From assembly GCA_963724945.1 (NCBI GenBank), contig CAVRWL010000003.1:2666001-2730000 (forward strand): 64,000 bases of DNA, given 5' to 3'. Positions 43,740 through 52,207 of the stretch are shown here, piece after piece. How positions within the stretch are numbered: position 1 is the stretch's first letter; the number at the start of each line of letters is the position of its first letter. The notes beneath the pieces were generated by a model, which saw only the letters and a list, made by a program, of their open reading frames with translations, had not been told where the DNA came from and ran no database searches. A program made the translations under genes and the position numbers. This stretch comes from Hyphomicrobium_A sp963724945 (lineage in GTDB: Bacteria > Pseudomonadota > Alphaproteobacteria > Rhizobiales > Hyphomicrobiaceae).

Positions 43740-45632
43740 CGTCGTGGAGCGAGCCCAGACATGACCGAGATCACGACTGCCGAGCCCCGCCCCAAGACCT
43801 CACGCCACAACGGCAACGCGCCGGTGTCAGAGCGCGGTGGCGCGCTGGCGCCTACTCCAACCGATGCCGTCCGGGCGTGCCGGCCGGACTGGCTCGCCGA
43901 GGACGGCAGCGATCCCTCGCAGGAGTTGGCGAACGCTCTCGACCGGTCGCTCAACTACGCGCGCTCGCGCTTCACCCTCGGTCTGTCGCCCGCGGCGCTG
44001 GCCGAGGCCTACTTCGATTGGCTCATCCATCTCAGCGCGGCGCCCGGCAAGCAGCTGCAGCTCACGCAGAAGGCTTGGCGCAAGTGGCTGAAGCTCGCGC
44101 GTTACGTCGCCTCGTTCCAGCCGCTGCAGGGCGCGCACAAGTGCTGCATAGAGCCGCTCCCCACCGACAGGCGCTTTGCCGCCGAGGGGTGGCAGGGCTG
44201 GCCCTTCGACATCATCTACCAGGCCTTCCTTCTGCAGCAGCAGTGGTGGCACAACGCCACCTCCGACGTGCACGGCGTGACGAAGCTGCACGAGCGCCAG
44301 GTCGAGTTCACGGCCCGCCAGCTGCTCGACGTGCTCTCGCCCGCCAACTTCGTCGCCACCAACCCCGAGGTCCTGCACAAGACGGTTGCCGAGGCCGGCC
44401 TCAACCTCGTGCGCGGGTTCTGGAACTTCGTAGAGGACTGGGAGCGGTCGCTCAACGGACGCGCGCCCGCCGGCACGGAGGCGTTCAAGGTCGGCGAGAA
44501 CGTGGCGGTGACGCCGGGCGAGGTCATCTTCCGCAACGAGCTGATCGAGCTCATCAAATACGAGCCCACGACTGACAAGGTCCGGCCCGAGCCGATCCTG
44601 ATCGTGCCGGCCTGGATCATGAAGTACTACATTCTCGACCTCTCGCCCGCGAACTCGCTGGTGAAGCAGCTGGTCGAGCAAGGATTCACGGTTTTTATCA
44701 TCTCCTGGAAGAACCCCACGTCGGATGACCGCGAGCTCGGGCTCGACGACTACCGCACGCTTGGCATCGGGGCCGCACTCGAGGCGATCGCAAAGATCGT
44801 TCCCGATCAGAAGGTGCACGGCGTCGGCTATTGCCTCGGTGGCACGCTGCTCGCCATCGCCGCTGCCGCCTTTGCGCGCAACGACCACGATGCCTTCAAG
44901 ACGCTGACATTCCTTGCTGCGCAGGTCGATTTCACCGAGCCGGGTGAGCTGAGCCTCTTCATCGACGAGAGCCAAGTGTCGTTCCTCGAGGACATGATGT
45001 GGGAGCAAGGCTATCTCGACGCCCAGCAGATGTCGGGCGCTTTCCAGATGCTGCGCTCCAACGACCTCATCTGGTCGCGGATGGTGCGCGACTACCTGAT
45101 GGGCGAGCGCCGCCCGATGATCGACCTGATGGCGTGGAACGCCGATTCGACGCGCCTGCCCTACCGCATGCACTCGGAGTATTTGCGCGAGCTCTTTCTC
45201 AACAACGACCTCGCTGGCGGACGCTATCGCGTCGAGGGCAAGCCGATTGCGCTCACCGACATTCGCGCGCCCGTGTTCGCCGTCGGCACTGAGCGCGACC
45301 ACGTGGCCCCCTGGCGCTCGGTCTACAAGCTCCACCTGTTCCTAGATACCGATGTGACCTTCCTGCTGACGAGCGGCGGGCACAACGTCGGCATCGTCTC
45401 CGAGCCCGGCGTGCCGGGCCGGCATTACCGCGTACGCACCAAGTCCGAGCTGGGGCGCTACGCGGACCCCGATAGCTGGGTGCGCGAGACCGGCGTGAAG
45501 CCCGGCTCCTGGTGGCCGGAATGGTTTGGCTGGCTGGCGCAGCGCTCCGGCCCCGCGCAAAAGGTGAGCAGCCTCGTCACCGAGCCGCCCTCGCTGGCCG
45601 CGGCGCCCGGCACCTATGTTCGCTCAGATTGA
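43722..45632 (+). CDS. phaC: Class I poly(3-hydroxyalkanoate) synthase PhaC
   Basis: 636 residues, somewhat longer than the 590 of the reference class I enzymes because of a polar N-terminal extension. The active-site lipase-like box is GYCLGG with nucleophile Cys371; the catalytic Asp region is GTERDHVAPWRSVYK and the His is in SGGHNVGI. The PhaC_N domain covers about residues 110-280 (FDIIYQAFLLQQQWWHNATSDV). It polymerises hydroxyacyl-CoA into storage granules. There are no phaA, phaB or phasin genes nearby. It starts a plus-strand run with a small protein, a STAS protein and glucokinase. The start is ambiguous because of a tandem duplication. Confidence 0.96.
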   Translation: MIQDNMRRGASPDMTEITTAEPRPKTSRHNGNAPVSERGGALAPTPTDAVRACRPDWLAEDGSDPSQELANALDRSLNYARSRFTLGLSPAALAEAYFDWLIHLSAAPGKQLQLTQKAWRKWLKLARYVASFQPLQGAHKCCIEPLPTDRRFAAEGWQGWPFDIIYQAFLLQQQWWHNATSDVHGVTKLHERQVEFTARQLLDVLSPANFVATNPEVLHKTVAEAGLNLVRGFWNFVEDWERSLNGRAPAGTEAFKVGENVAVTPGEVIFRNELIELIKYEPTTDKVRPEPILIVPAWIMKYYILDLSPANSLVKQLVEQGFTVFIISWKNPTSDDRELGLDDYRTLGIGAALEAIAKIVPDQKVHGVGYCLGGTLLAIAAAAFARNDHDAFKTLTFLAAQVDFTEPGELSLFIDESQVSFLEDMMWEQGYLDAQQMSGAFQMLRSNDLIWSRMVRDYLMGERRPMIDLMAWNADSTRLPYRMHSEYLRELFLNNDLAGGRYRVEGKPIALTDIRAPVFAVGTERDHVAPWRSVYKLHLFLDTDVTFLLTSGGHNVGIVSEPGVPGRHYRVRTKSELGRYADPDSWVRETGVKPGSWWPEWFGWLAQRSGPAQKVSSLVTEPPSLAAAPGTYVRSD

Positions 45633-45641
45633 TATGCGCAC

Positions 45642-45932
45642 ATGATCACTTTGCAGGATTGCATCGCCTTTTGCGGCCTCAGCGAGGAGGAGGTGCTGGC
45701 CCTTGCCGAGCACGAGCATGTCCCCGAGATCATCGCGGCGGGCCTTGCCAACCAGCTCATGAAGCAGCGCCACGGGCCCGATAAGGTGCGCACCATGATC
45801 GTGGAGGACATTCGCTCGGCCCTGCAGCGCGGCGACCATCGCCACGCCCAGGAGCTGTTCGCGGCGCTGCGCCATTTTCTGAGCACGCATCCGCAGGGAT
45901 GCGAGGCGGTTATGCACAGCCCGCGCCGCTGA
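45642..45932 (+). CDS. Small helical protein, unknown function
   Basis: 96 residues, nine bases after the phaC stop, so very probably co-transcribed. The sequence is acidic and helical (MITLQDCIAFCGLSEEEVLALAEHEHVPEIIAAGLANQLM; VEDIRSALQRGDHRHAQELFAALRHFLSTHP). The first part resembles a short helix-turn-helix or EF-like helical bundle, but no family can be named. Cys6 and Cys11 are close together. Position inside the phaC transcript suggests a role in the same low-oxygen or storage programme. Confidence 0.7.
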   Translation: MITLQDCIAFCGLSEEEVLALAEHEHVPEIIAAGLANQLMKQRHGPDKVRTMIVEDIRSALQRGDHRHAQELFAALRHFLSTHPQGCEAVMHSPRR

Positions 45933-46007
45933 ACGAGACCATTCAGGCGTCCGGCAATCGTATTGCCGCACGCTTCGAACTCCCGCACCACCACAACGGA
46001 GGTTGTC

Positions 46008-46373
46008 ATGATCGAGCTTCTAAAGGACTTTCCGAGCAACGTTGTCGCGCTGTCAGCTTCGGGCCAGGTGACGAAGGCTGACTATGAGAAAGTGGTGATC
46101 CCAGCGGTGGAGCGCGCGCTCGCCCAGCACGACAAGATCCGTCTTTACTATCAGATCGGCGCCGACTTCGCCGGCATCGATCCTGGCGCCATGTGGGCGG
46201 ACACCAAGGTTGGCATGGGCCACTTCCTCAAGTGGGAGCGCATCGCCGTCGTCACCGACATCGAGTGGATCAAGCTCTCGGTCACGGCCTTCGGCTTCCT
46301 GATGCCGGCGCAGGTGAACGTCTACTCGACCGCCGAGGCCGCTTCCGCGCGCAAATGGATCAGCGCCACCTGA
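46008..46373 (+). CDS. SpoIIAA-like (STAS/Lipid-binding) domain protein
   Basis: 121 residues of the SpoIIAA-like family. The fold opens with IELLKDFPSNVVALSASGQVTKADYEKVVIPAVERAL and continues LYYQIGADFAGIDPGAMWADTKVGMGHFLKWERIAVVTDIEWIK, the family signature, ending in a helix with ARKWIS. The ATG at 46008 has GGAGG five bases upstream. Such proteins are common in stress and low-oxygen regulons of proteobacteria, but their biochemical role is not established. Confidence 0.87.
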   Translation: MIELLKDFPSNVVALSASGQVTKADYEKVVIPAVERALAQHDKIRLYYQIGADFAGIDPGAMWADTKVGMGHFLKWERIAVVTDIEWIKLSVTAFGFLMPAQVNVYSTAEAASARKWISAT

Positions 46374-46481
46374 AGCGCCCGCAACCGCTTGACCGCTCGG
46401 CCCGCGGCTGGGAAAAGTCGCCGGGTCGGCGCGGCAGCGTTCCACCCACCGGCGTCCGCCGGCGAGCGCGAGGGTTGATCG

Positions 46482-47439
46482 ATGACTGCTGCGGGCGCCG
46501 CCCTCGTGGGCGACATTGGGGCGACGAACGCCCGTTTCGCTCTCGTCGCAGCCGACGGCACGCTGACGACAACGCGCGTGCTCGCGTGTGACGACTACCC
46601 CACCCTCGCCGCGGCGATCACCGCCTACCTCGCCGATGCCGGCGGCGCCGAGCCCGCACGAGCCGTGCTCGCAGTCGCCGCCTCGCCCACGGGTGACGAA
46701 GTTTCCATGACCAACCACCCGTGGACCTTTTCTATCGAGGCGCTGCGTCGGCAGTCTCGGGTTGCAGCGGCTCAACGTGGTCAACGACTTCCTCGCCAAT
46801 GCCGCGGCCATCCCGCACTTGCGCGAGAGCGAGCGCGTTCAGGTCGGTCCCGGCACGGCGGCGTTGGATGCACCAATCGGCGTCATCGGACCCGGAACTG
46901 GGCTCGGCGTCAGCGCGCTCGTTCCCACGAACGCAGGCCCCAAGGCGATCCCCGGCGAAGGCGGCCACGTCACCATGGCGCCGGCAGACGCGCGCGAGAG
47001 CGCCGTGCTCGAGATCATGCGCTCCCGCTTCGACCACGTCTCCGCCGAGCGCGTCCTGTCGGGACCCGGGCTCGTCAATCTCTACAATACGCTGTGCGAG
47101 ATTTCGTGCGTGCCCGCCGCGCCGCTCACCGCGGCCCAGATCACCGATCCCAAGACCAGCGCGGAGGATGCGTGCGCGCGCGCGGCGACCGACATGTTCT
47201 GCGCGATGCTGGGGACGGTCGCCGGCAACCTCGCGCTGACGCTCGGGGCACACGGGGGCATCTACATTGCCGGTGGCATCGTGCCCAAGCTTGGCGAGGC
47301 CTTCGCCAATTCGCCGTTCCGAACGCGCTTCGAGGCCAAGGGCCGGTTCAAGACCTACCTCGCCCACATCCCGACCTACGTCATGGTGCGCCCGTTCGCA
47401 GCCCTGCTCGGAGCCTCCAAGCTCCTCGACGCGCCCTGA
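46482..47439 (+). pseudogene. glk: Glucokinase Glk, single-base frameshift
   Basis: Proteobacterial-type glucokinase, about 318 residues after correction. The N-terminal ATP site GDIGATNARFAL is in the frame from 46482 and continues to NHPWTFSIEALRRQ. The rest lies in the next frame: LQRLNVVNDFLANAAAIPHL, GPGTGLGVSAL, IPGEGGHVTMAP and GGIYIAGGIVPK. One extra base near 46755 (CAG-T-CTCGGG) accounts for the shift and leaves an uninterrupted family sequence. It is the last gene of the phaC run and meets pfkB tail-to-tail. Both ends are intact, so this is either a very recent mutation or a sequencing error. Confidence 0.9.
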
Positions 47440-47449
47440 GCACAAAGCC

Positions 47450-48388
47450 TCAAATGGGTTCCACCACCACCTGCCCAAGAAGGCGCTCGACATCGTCAGC
47501 GCTACAGAGGTCGGTCGCCGGCGTCAGCAGCGCCGCCGATCCCGCCGCAATGGCGTGGCGCAGCGCCTCTCGAGGCACCTGCCCGTTGCTCAAGGCCCAG
47601 ACGAAAGCCCCGAGAAAGCTGTCTCCCGCGCCCACCGCGCTGACAAGCTTCACCGGCAGCCCGGCGGCAAACCAAGCCTCCTCCCGGCCGACGAGCAAGG
47701 CGCCACGCTCGGCAAGCGTCAAGGCGACGAACTCGGCCCCTCCGGCCGCGACCAGTCGGCGGCAGGCGTCGATCCAGTCGGACTTGCACTCCAAGGGCTC
47801 ATCCATCAGATCGCGCAACTCGCGCAAGTTCGGCTTGATGAGGTGCACGCCTTTGCGCAGCGCCGCCTGCAGCACGGGCTTGGTGCCGTCGATCACCAGC
47901 TTCGCTCCCGTTGTCCGCGCAATGTCGGCCAGGACGCTGAAGAAATCCGGCGGCACGCCCGGCGGCAGACTGCCGCTGGCAACAATGAACGCAAGCGGGG
48001 CCTCGAACGAGGAGACCTGGTTGAGGCAGGAGCGCCATTCCTGCTCGCTGAGCTGGGGCCCCGGCAGCACGAAGCGGTACTGCTCGCCGCTCGCCTCCTC
48101 GGAAACGGTGAAATCCTCGCGCGACTCCTCGGCGATCGCCACGGTGCGGCTTTGGACGCCCTCCGCGTCGGTCAGCTTGCGCAGGAGTGCGCCTATCAGG
48201 CCGCCCGCCGGATAGACCGCGACGACGTCGCTGCCGAGCCGGCGCACGACGCGCGCGACGTTGATGCCGCCGCCGCCGGGCTGGCGCAGCGCCGGGCCGC
48301 AGCGCAGCTTGCGGATGGGCTCAAGACGCCCGACCGAGGTGGAGACGTCGATCGTCGGGTTGAGGGTCAGCGTGAGAATGCTCGCCAT
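47450..48388 (-). CDS. pfkB: PfkB-type phosphofructokinase
   Basis: 312 residues, PfkB-family sugar kinase of the 6-phosphofructokinase II / 1-phosphofructokinase group. The ATG at 48388 begins ILTLTLNPTIDVST. The substrate and ATP motifs are PGGGGINVARVVRRLG and the catalytic SAVGAGDSFLGAFVWAL with the Asp base of GAGD. HLIKPNLRELRDL is also characteristic. It is the last gene of the minus-strand run DUF2267, methyltransferase-esterase, HTH, pfkB. Together with glucokinase on the facing transcript it supplies upper glycolysis. M. tuberculosis pfkB is likewise in a hypoxia regulon. Confidence 0.93.
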   Translation of the reverse strand: MASILTLTLNPTIDVSTSVGRLEPIRKLRCGPALRQPGGGGINVARVVRRLGSDVVAVYPAGGLIGALLRKLTDAEGVQSRTVAIAEESREDFTVSEEASGEQYRFVLPGPQLSEQEWRSCLNQVSSFEAPLAFIVASGSLPPGVPPDFFSVLADIARTTGAKLVIDGTKPVLQAALRKGVHLIKPNLRELRDLMDEPLECKSDWIDACRRLVAAGGAEFVALTLAERGALLVGREEAWFAAGLPVKLVSAVGAGDSFLGAFVWALSNGQVPREALRHAIAAGSAALLTPATDLCSADDVERLLGQVVVEPI

Positions 48389-48419
48389 GATCGTTGCCGG
48401 CGCCCCCGAGCCGATGGCG

Positions 48420-48680
48420 CTATTTGAGGATCTCCGCCTCCGCGTGGGCGAGCTGCGCCGTAACGCGCCCGAGGAACTCCTCCCACGACAAATTGAAAAG
48501 GCCAAGCAAAAGGATAAGGCCGCCCGCCGTCAAGCTCTCCTCGCCGGTCTCGATGCGCGTGACGGCGAGCTCGGGGATCTCGAGCGCGGCGGCGACGCGG
48601 TCGCGCAACGCGTGATGCTCCTCTTGCAGCTGGCGCAGGGCCAAGCCGACGGCGAGATCGTAGGTCGCGCGCTTGTGCAT
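48420..48680 (-). CDS. Small helix-turn-helix protein
   Basis: 86 residues. The centre reads LRDRVAAALEIPELAVTRIETGEESLTAGGLILLLGLFNLSWEEFLGRV, which is the five-helix outline of a XRE-like HTH, 'helix 2 - turn - helix 3' being PELAVTRIETGEES. It is preceded by AAGGAGGG a few bases before the ATG. It lies between the methyltransferase-esterase fusion and pfkB, 31 bases ahead of the latter, so it is part of the operon and may be its local regulator. DNA binding is inferred from pattern only. Confidence 0.65.
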   Translation of the reverse strand: MHKRATYDLAVGLALRQLQEEHHALRDRVAAALEIPELAVTRIETGEESLTAGGLILLLGLFNLSWEEFLGRVTAQLAHAEAEILK

Positions 48681-48717
48681 AAGGGGCCCTCCTTCGCGTC
48701 AGGTCGCTGCACCCACC

Positions 48718-50769
48718 CTAAACGCCGAACGGATATGTATCAGGCAGGCCTTCCAATTGCACGGTCTCGAACGGTGTCACGGCCCGCGTCTCGTCGAACC
48801 AGATATACTCGTCGAACTGCTGAGGCAGCACGGCCTGGAAATAGTGGCTCGCCAGCTCCGTCTCCGGCCGGTAGATGACGCCTATGGCACGCTCCAGCCG
48901 CGGTTTCGTGATGGCCTCGCGCAGCTCGCTTTTGAGGGTCGCGCCGAGCGGCAACAAGAACTGCCTCTTGCCCGTGCCGTGCGTGCCGGCATGGCACAGC
49001 CGCTCGTAGCTGCGCGCGAGCGCCGGGCGCACGCTCTTGAACTCCACCGGGCCGTCCCAGTCGGAGGCCGCCGCCACGCTGCCGTGGTCGGTGCCGAAGC
49101 CGACGAGGTAGGCGCCGGTGCCGAACTCGGAGCGGCAGAGCTGACCGATGTTGTGCTCGCCCCGCAACGACATCTCGGTCGCCCGCGCATTGCCGACGTG
49201 AGAGTTGTGCGCCCACACAATGGCCTTGGACTGGGGCCCGTAGAAGTGCAAAAGCGTCTTCAAGGTATCGAACATGTGCGAATCGCGCAGGTTCCAGGAG
49301 GCGCGCGAGCCGTAGTACATGATGCGGTAATAGCGCTCGGCGTTGGCGATGAGACGCGCGTTCTGCACAGCGTCGAGGAAGCGCTCGCCGTCGTGCAACG
49401 CATACTCGCTCGACTTGGCGAGGATGCTGTCCAGCATGTGCACGACGTCCCTCTCGCACGAGCGATAGTGGCCGGTGAGCGCGGCGCGCCCATACGTGGC
49501 GGGGTCGGCCTGCCACGGCGTCAGGCAACCATAGCGCTCGCGGGCGATCGCCGCGGTTTGCGGATCGACGTCGTCGAGATAGGCGAGCACCGAGCGCATA
49601 GAGTTGTAGAGGCTGTAGAGGTCGAGCCCGTGGAAGGCGACACGCCGCTCGGGCGCCACTGTGCTGTTGTGATCGCGCAGCCAGTCGATGAAGCTGCGCA
49701 CCTCCTCGTTGCGCCACATCCAGGTGGGGAAGCGGGCAAACGCGGTCCACTCCGACGGGGGGAAGTCGAAGTGGCGCACGTAGTGGTCGACGCGCGCGGC
49801 GTCCGGCCAGTCGCCCTCGATCGCGATGAAGCGGAAGCCCTTCTTCTCGATCAGCTCGCGCGAGATGCGCTCGCGCATCTTGTAGAATTCGCTCGTGCCG
49901 TGCGTCGCCTCGCCGAGCAGCACGATGCGCGCATCGCCAATCCGCTCGAGCAACGGCCCGAGGTCTGCCGTCTCGATCGATTGGAACCCTTCGCCGGCTT
50001 GTGCGACCGCGCGCGCAAGCTCGCCCTCCGTCTGCTCCGCTTTGCGCTCCGGGTACTGCTTCGCCGGGGGCGCGAAGCCTTCAGGCGACCAACCTTCGGC
50101 GCCGACGAGCGGCACGAAGCGTACGTCGGCGATGTCCTCGGTCTTGTATTCGTCCTCGGAGACGCGCGTGACGCGCACGAGCTCCTGCCCGCGCGGATCG
50201 CTGCCGACCGGAATGACGAGGCGCCCGCCGACCTTGAGTTGGGCTTTCAGCGTCTTCGGCACCTGCGGGCCGCCGGCCGCGACGATGATCGCATCGTAGG
50301 GCGCATGCTCGGGCCAACCCTGCGTGCCGTCGGCGTGCAGGACGTGCACGTTCTTGTAGCCGAGGTCGGCGAGCTTCTCGGAGGCGCGCGCGGCGAGCTC
50401 GCCGATGCGCTCGACCGTGTAGACCTCGCCGGCGATGCGCGACAGGATTGCCGCCGCATAGCCGGAGCCGGCGCCGATTTCCAGCACCTTCTCGCCGCCC
50501 TCGAGCGCCAGCGCCTCGACCATGAAGGCGACGATGTAGGGCTGCGAGATGGTCTGCCCCTCGCCGATGGGGAGCGGCGTGTCGTCGTAGGAGAACTCGC
50601 GCAGGTGCTCGGGTAGGAACGCCTCGCGCGGCACGCTGCCCATAGCGTCGAGCACGAGCTTGGAGGATACGCCGCGGGCCGCGATGTGGTCGGCGACCAT
50701 GATGCGACGCAGCTTCGCGTAGTCGGCGGCAGGCGGATCCGCCGCGGTATGCCTGCGCTCCGCGCTCAC
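48718..50769 (-). CDS. Protein-L-isoaspartate methyltransferase - erythromycin esterase fusion
   Basis: 683 residues joining two enzymes. Residues 15-235 form a complete L-isoaspartyl O-methyltransferase: PLPIGEGQTISQPYIVAFM, SAM-binding VLEIGAGSG at 95-103 and YDAIIVAAGGPQVP. Residues about 265-683 are an erythromycin esterase-like domain with GEATHGTSEF at 286-295, AIEGDWPDA and FHGLDLYSL. The first repairs aged aspartyl bonds in proteins; the second is a hydrolase fold whose non-resistance members have no known substrate. The start is GTG, overlapping the DUF2267 stop as GTGA. The M. tuberculosis dormancy protein Rv2030c also has an erythromycin-esterase domain fused to another enzyme, a phosphoribosyltransferase. 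Confidence 0.9.
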   Translation of the reverse strand: MSAERRHTAADPPAADYAKLRRIMVADHIAARGVSSKLVLDAMGSVPREAFLPEHLREFSYDDTPLPIGEGQTISQPYIVAFMVEALALEGGEKVLEIGAGSGYAAAILSRIAGEVYTVERIGELAARASEKLADLGYKNVHVLHADGTQGWPEHAPYDAIIVAAGGPQVPKTLKAQLKVGGRLVIPVGSDPRGQELVRVTRVSEDEYKTEDIADVRFVPLVGAEGWSPEGFAPPAKQYPERKAEQTEGELARAVAQAGEGFQSIETADLGPLLERIGDARIVLLGEATHGTSEFYKMRERISRELIEKKGFRFIAIEGDWPDAARVDHYVRHFDFPPSEWTAFARFPTWMWRNEEVRSFIDWLRDHNSTVAPERRVAFHGLDLYSLYNSMRSVLAYLDDVDPQTAAIARERYGCLTPWQADPATYGRAALTGHYRSCERDVVHMLDSILAKSSEYALHDGERFLDAVQNARLIANAERYYRIMYYGSRASWNLRDSHMFDTLKTLLHFYGPQSKAIVWAHNSHVGNARATEMSLRGEHNIGQLCRSEFGTGAYLVGFGTDHGSVAAASDWDGPVEFKSVRPALARSYERLCHAGTHGTGKRQFLLPLGATLKSELREAITKPRLERAIGVIYRPETELASHYFQAVLPQQFDEYIWFDETRAVTPFETVQLEGLPDTYPFGV

Positions 50770-51212
50770 GAGCGCGCCTTGAAGGTGCGCGCCGAGACCG
50801 GCCAGAGCTCCTTTATTTCGGCGGGCAATTGCTCGATGACGTCCCCGACCTCGCCGGGATCGCAGTGATGCGCGATGAGCGCGAAGACGTCCTTGACGGC
50901 GGCTTCCGGCGCCAAGCGCCGCGGCAGCATCTTGATCATGACCTCATCGAGGAATTTCTGTCGGGAGCGGACCTTCTCGGGCGTGCGCGAGGGGCGCCAG
51001 CCGTCATAGTAGATGCCGCGCACGATTGTCGGAAGCTGGGCCCCGAGCTCGATCGCCTCCTCCGGCGTCAAGCGGTCGCGCAATTGGTGCAGCACGCTGC
51101 GCAAGACGCTCAGCGCCTCCGTCTCATCGGCGAGGTCGGCGTTGTCGCGCAGCTCCTTGAGCCACTCCTGCATCTGCTGCACGCCATGGGCGATCGCTGG
51201 GGGGATGGTCAT
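50766..51212 (-). CDS. DUF2267 domain-containing protein
   Basis: 148 residues, all-helical DUF2267 protein. The repeated pattern VLRSVLHQLRDRLTPEEAIELGAQLPTIVRGIYYDGWRPS and VKDVFALIAHHCDPGEVGDVIEQLPAEIKELWP is the family signature. The ATG at 51212 is preferred over an upstream extension. It is the first gene of the minus-strand operon and overlaps the next gene as GTGA. Its promoter region faces that of the CBS gene and contains an FNR-type box at 51413-51426. Function of the family is unknown. Confidence 0.9.
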   Translation of the reverse strand: MTIPPAIAHGVQQMQEWLKELRDNADLADETEALSVLRSVLHQLRDRLTPEEAIELGAQLPTIVRGIYYDGWRPSRTPEKVRSRQKFLDEVMIKMLPRRLAPEAAVKDVFALIAHHCDPGEVGDVIEQLPAEIKELWPVSARTFKARS

Positions 51213-51412
51213 GGGCGAAGCTCCTTGAAACGGCCGGCGAACTCGATCACCCGCGGTGGCGCCCCGCATTGAGCTGCGTCAAGTAGCGGCGGCGCGGCGA
51301 GCAGCTTCACGCCAACATAAGGATATTTCGCTGGCCTACGTTCCCGCCGTCTTGCGCCATCCAATGGCTTTTGAAGCGACTTTGATGCGGCCAGCCCCCG
51401 GTTGCCGCGCAA

Positions 51413-51426
51413 TTGATCCCGGTCAA
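51413..51426. promoter_or_regulatory. FNR/FixK-type box between DUF2267 and CBS genes
   Basis: TTGAT-CCCG-GTCAA, one base from the symmetrical TTGAT-N4-ATCAA. It is centred about 89 bases upstream of the CBS ATG and about 207 bases from the divergent DUF2267 ATG, so it could serve either. Confidence 0.6.
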
Positions 51427-51508
51427 TCCCGAAGGGCAAGCGCGGCGCCAGAGTACCTATATTATTGGGTAGGGGAGGGGCAGCCGATCGTGAAATTGGA
51501 GGTTCCCC

Positions 51509-51928
51509 ATGAAGGTCAAAAACGCAATGCACAAGGGCGCCGAATGGGTTGCGCCCGAGACGTCCGTCGCCCATGTCGCCAAGAAGATGAAAGAGCTCGA
51601 CGTTGGCTCGATCCCGGTCGGCGAGAACGACAAGCTCATCGGCATGGTGACGGACCGCGACATTACCTGCCGCGCCGTGGCCAACGGCCACGATTTGAGC
51701 AAGCTGACGGCGCGCGACGTCATGACGAGAGGCATCTTCTATTGCCGCGACTCCGAGGAGCTCGATGACGCGCTACGCATCATGGAGACGCGCAAGATCC
51801 GCCGCCTGCCCGTCATCGACGAGAACAAGCGCATGGTGGGCATGTTGAGCATCGGCGATATCTCGCACGCCGCCTCGCGCGAGCTCTCGGGCGAGCTGAT
51901 GACGGCCGTCTCGGCCCACCACAAGTAG
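51509..51928 (+). CDS. CBS-pair domain protein
   Basis: 139 residues, essentially two CBS motifs. The first reads KVKNAMHKGAEWVAPETSVAHVAKKMKELDVGSIPVGENDKLIGMVTDRDI; the second ARDVMTRGIFYCRDSEELDDALRIMETRKIRRLPVIDENKRMVGMLSIGDI. Stand-alone CBS pairs bind adenine nucleotides and sense energy charge. There is no catalytic or membrane domain. An FNR-type box lies upstream. The hypoxic response protein Hrp1 (Rv2626c) of M. tuberculosis is a CBS pair of almost the same size. Confidence 0.95.
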   Translation: MKVKNAMHKGAEWVAPETSVAHVAKKMKELDVGSIPVGENDKLIGMVTDRDITCRAVANGHDLSKLTARDVMTRGIFYCRDSEELDDALRIMETRKIRRLPVIDENKRMVGMLSIGDISHAASRELSGELMTAVSAHHK

Positions 51929-51949
51929 GCGGCCGCCGTCGCAGAAGAC

Positions 51950-51976
51950 GCCCGGGGCCGCGCGGCGGCGCCGGGC
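51950..51976 (+). terminator. Possible terminator after the CBS gene
   Basis: GCCCGG and CCGGGC arms separated by a GC-rich loop, followed by ATTTGC. It lies about 20 bases after the stop. The T-run is poor, so confidence is limited. Confidence 0.4.
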
Positions 51977-52051
51977 ATTTGCTCCGCTGGCCTCAAGCCT
52001 TTTCCGGACCGTTCAATTGTAAGGTGGTTTTCCCAGGGGGCGCCGACCCAC

Positions 52052-52065
52052 TTGATCTAGATCAA
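52052..52065. promoter_or_regulatory. Perfect FNR box upstream of fnr
   Basis: TTGAT-CTAG-ATCAA, an exact match to the FNR/FixK consensus and a complete palindrome. It is centred about 150 bases before the fnr ATG, so autoregulation is likely. It could also act on the end of the CBS transcript, but that gene reads towards it. Confidence 0.82.
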
Positions 52066-52207
52066 GGCGCAGGGCGGCCAAATGCCGCCTGAAGCTATGG
52101 TCGCCTGATCTGCGACAGCAGCGGATAGCAGCGTGCCGATGATGTACTGTGACGTGCGCCGGCGCTAACATCGCGGCAGAACGGCTGGTGAGAAACCAAC
52201 GGAGCAC

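Noticed and set aside
48673..50616. Long plus-strand open frame (647 codons) opposite the methyltransferase-esterase gene
   Set aside because: Arg/Ala/Val/Glu-rich antisense shadow; the minus strand encodes two recognisable domains throughout.
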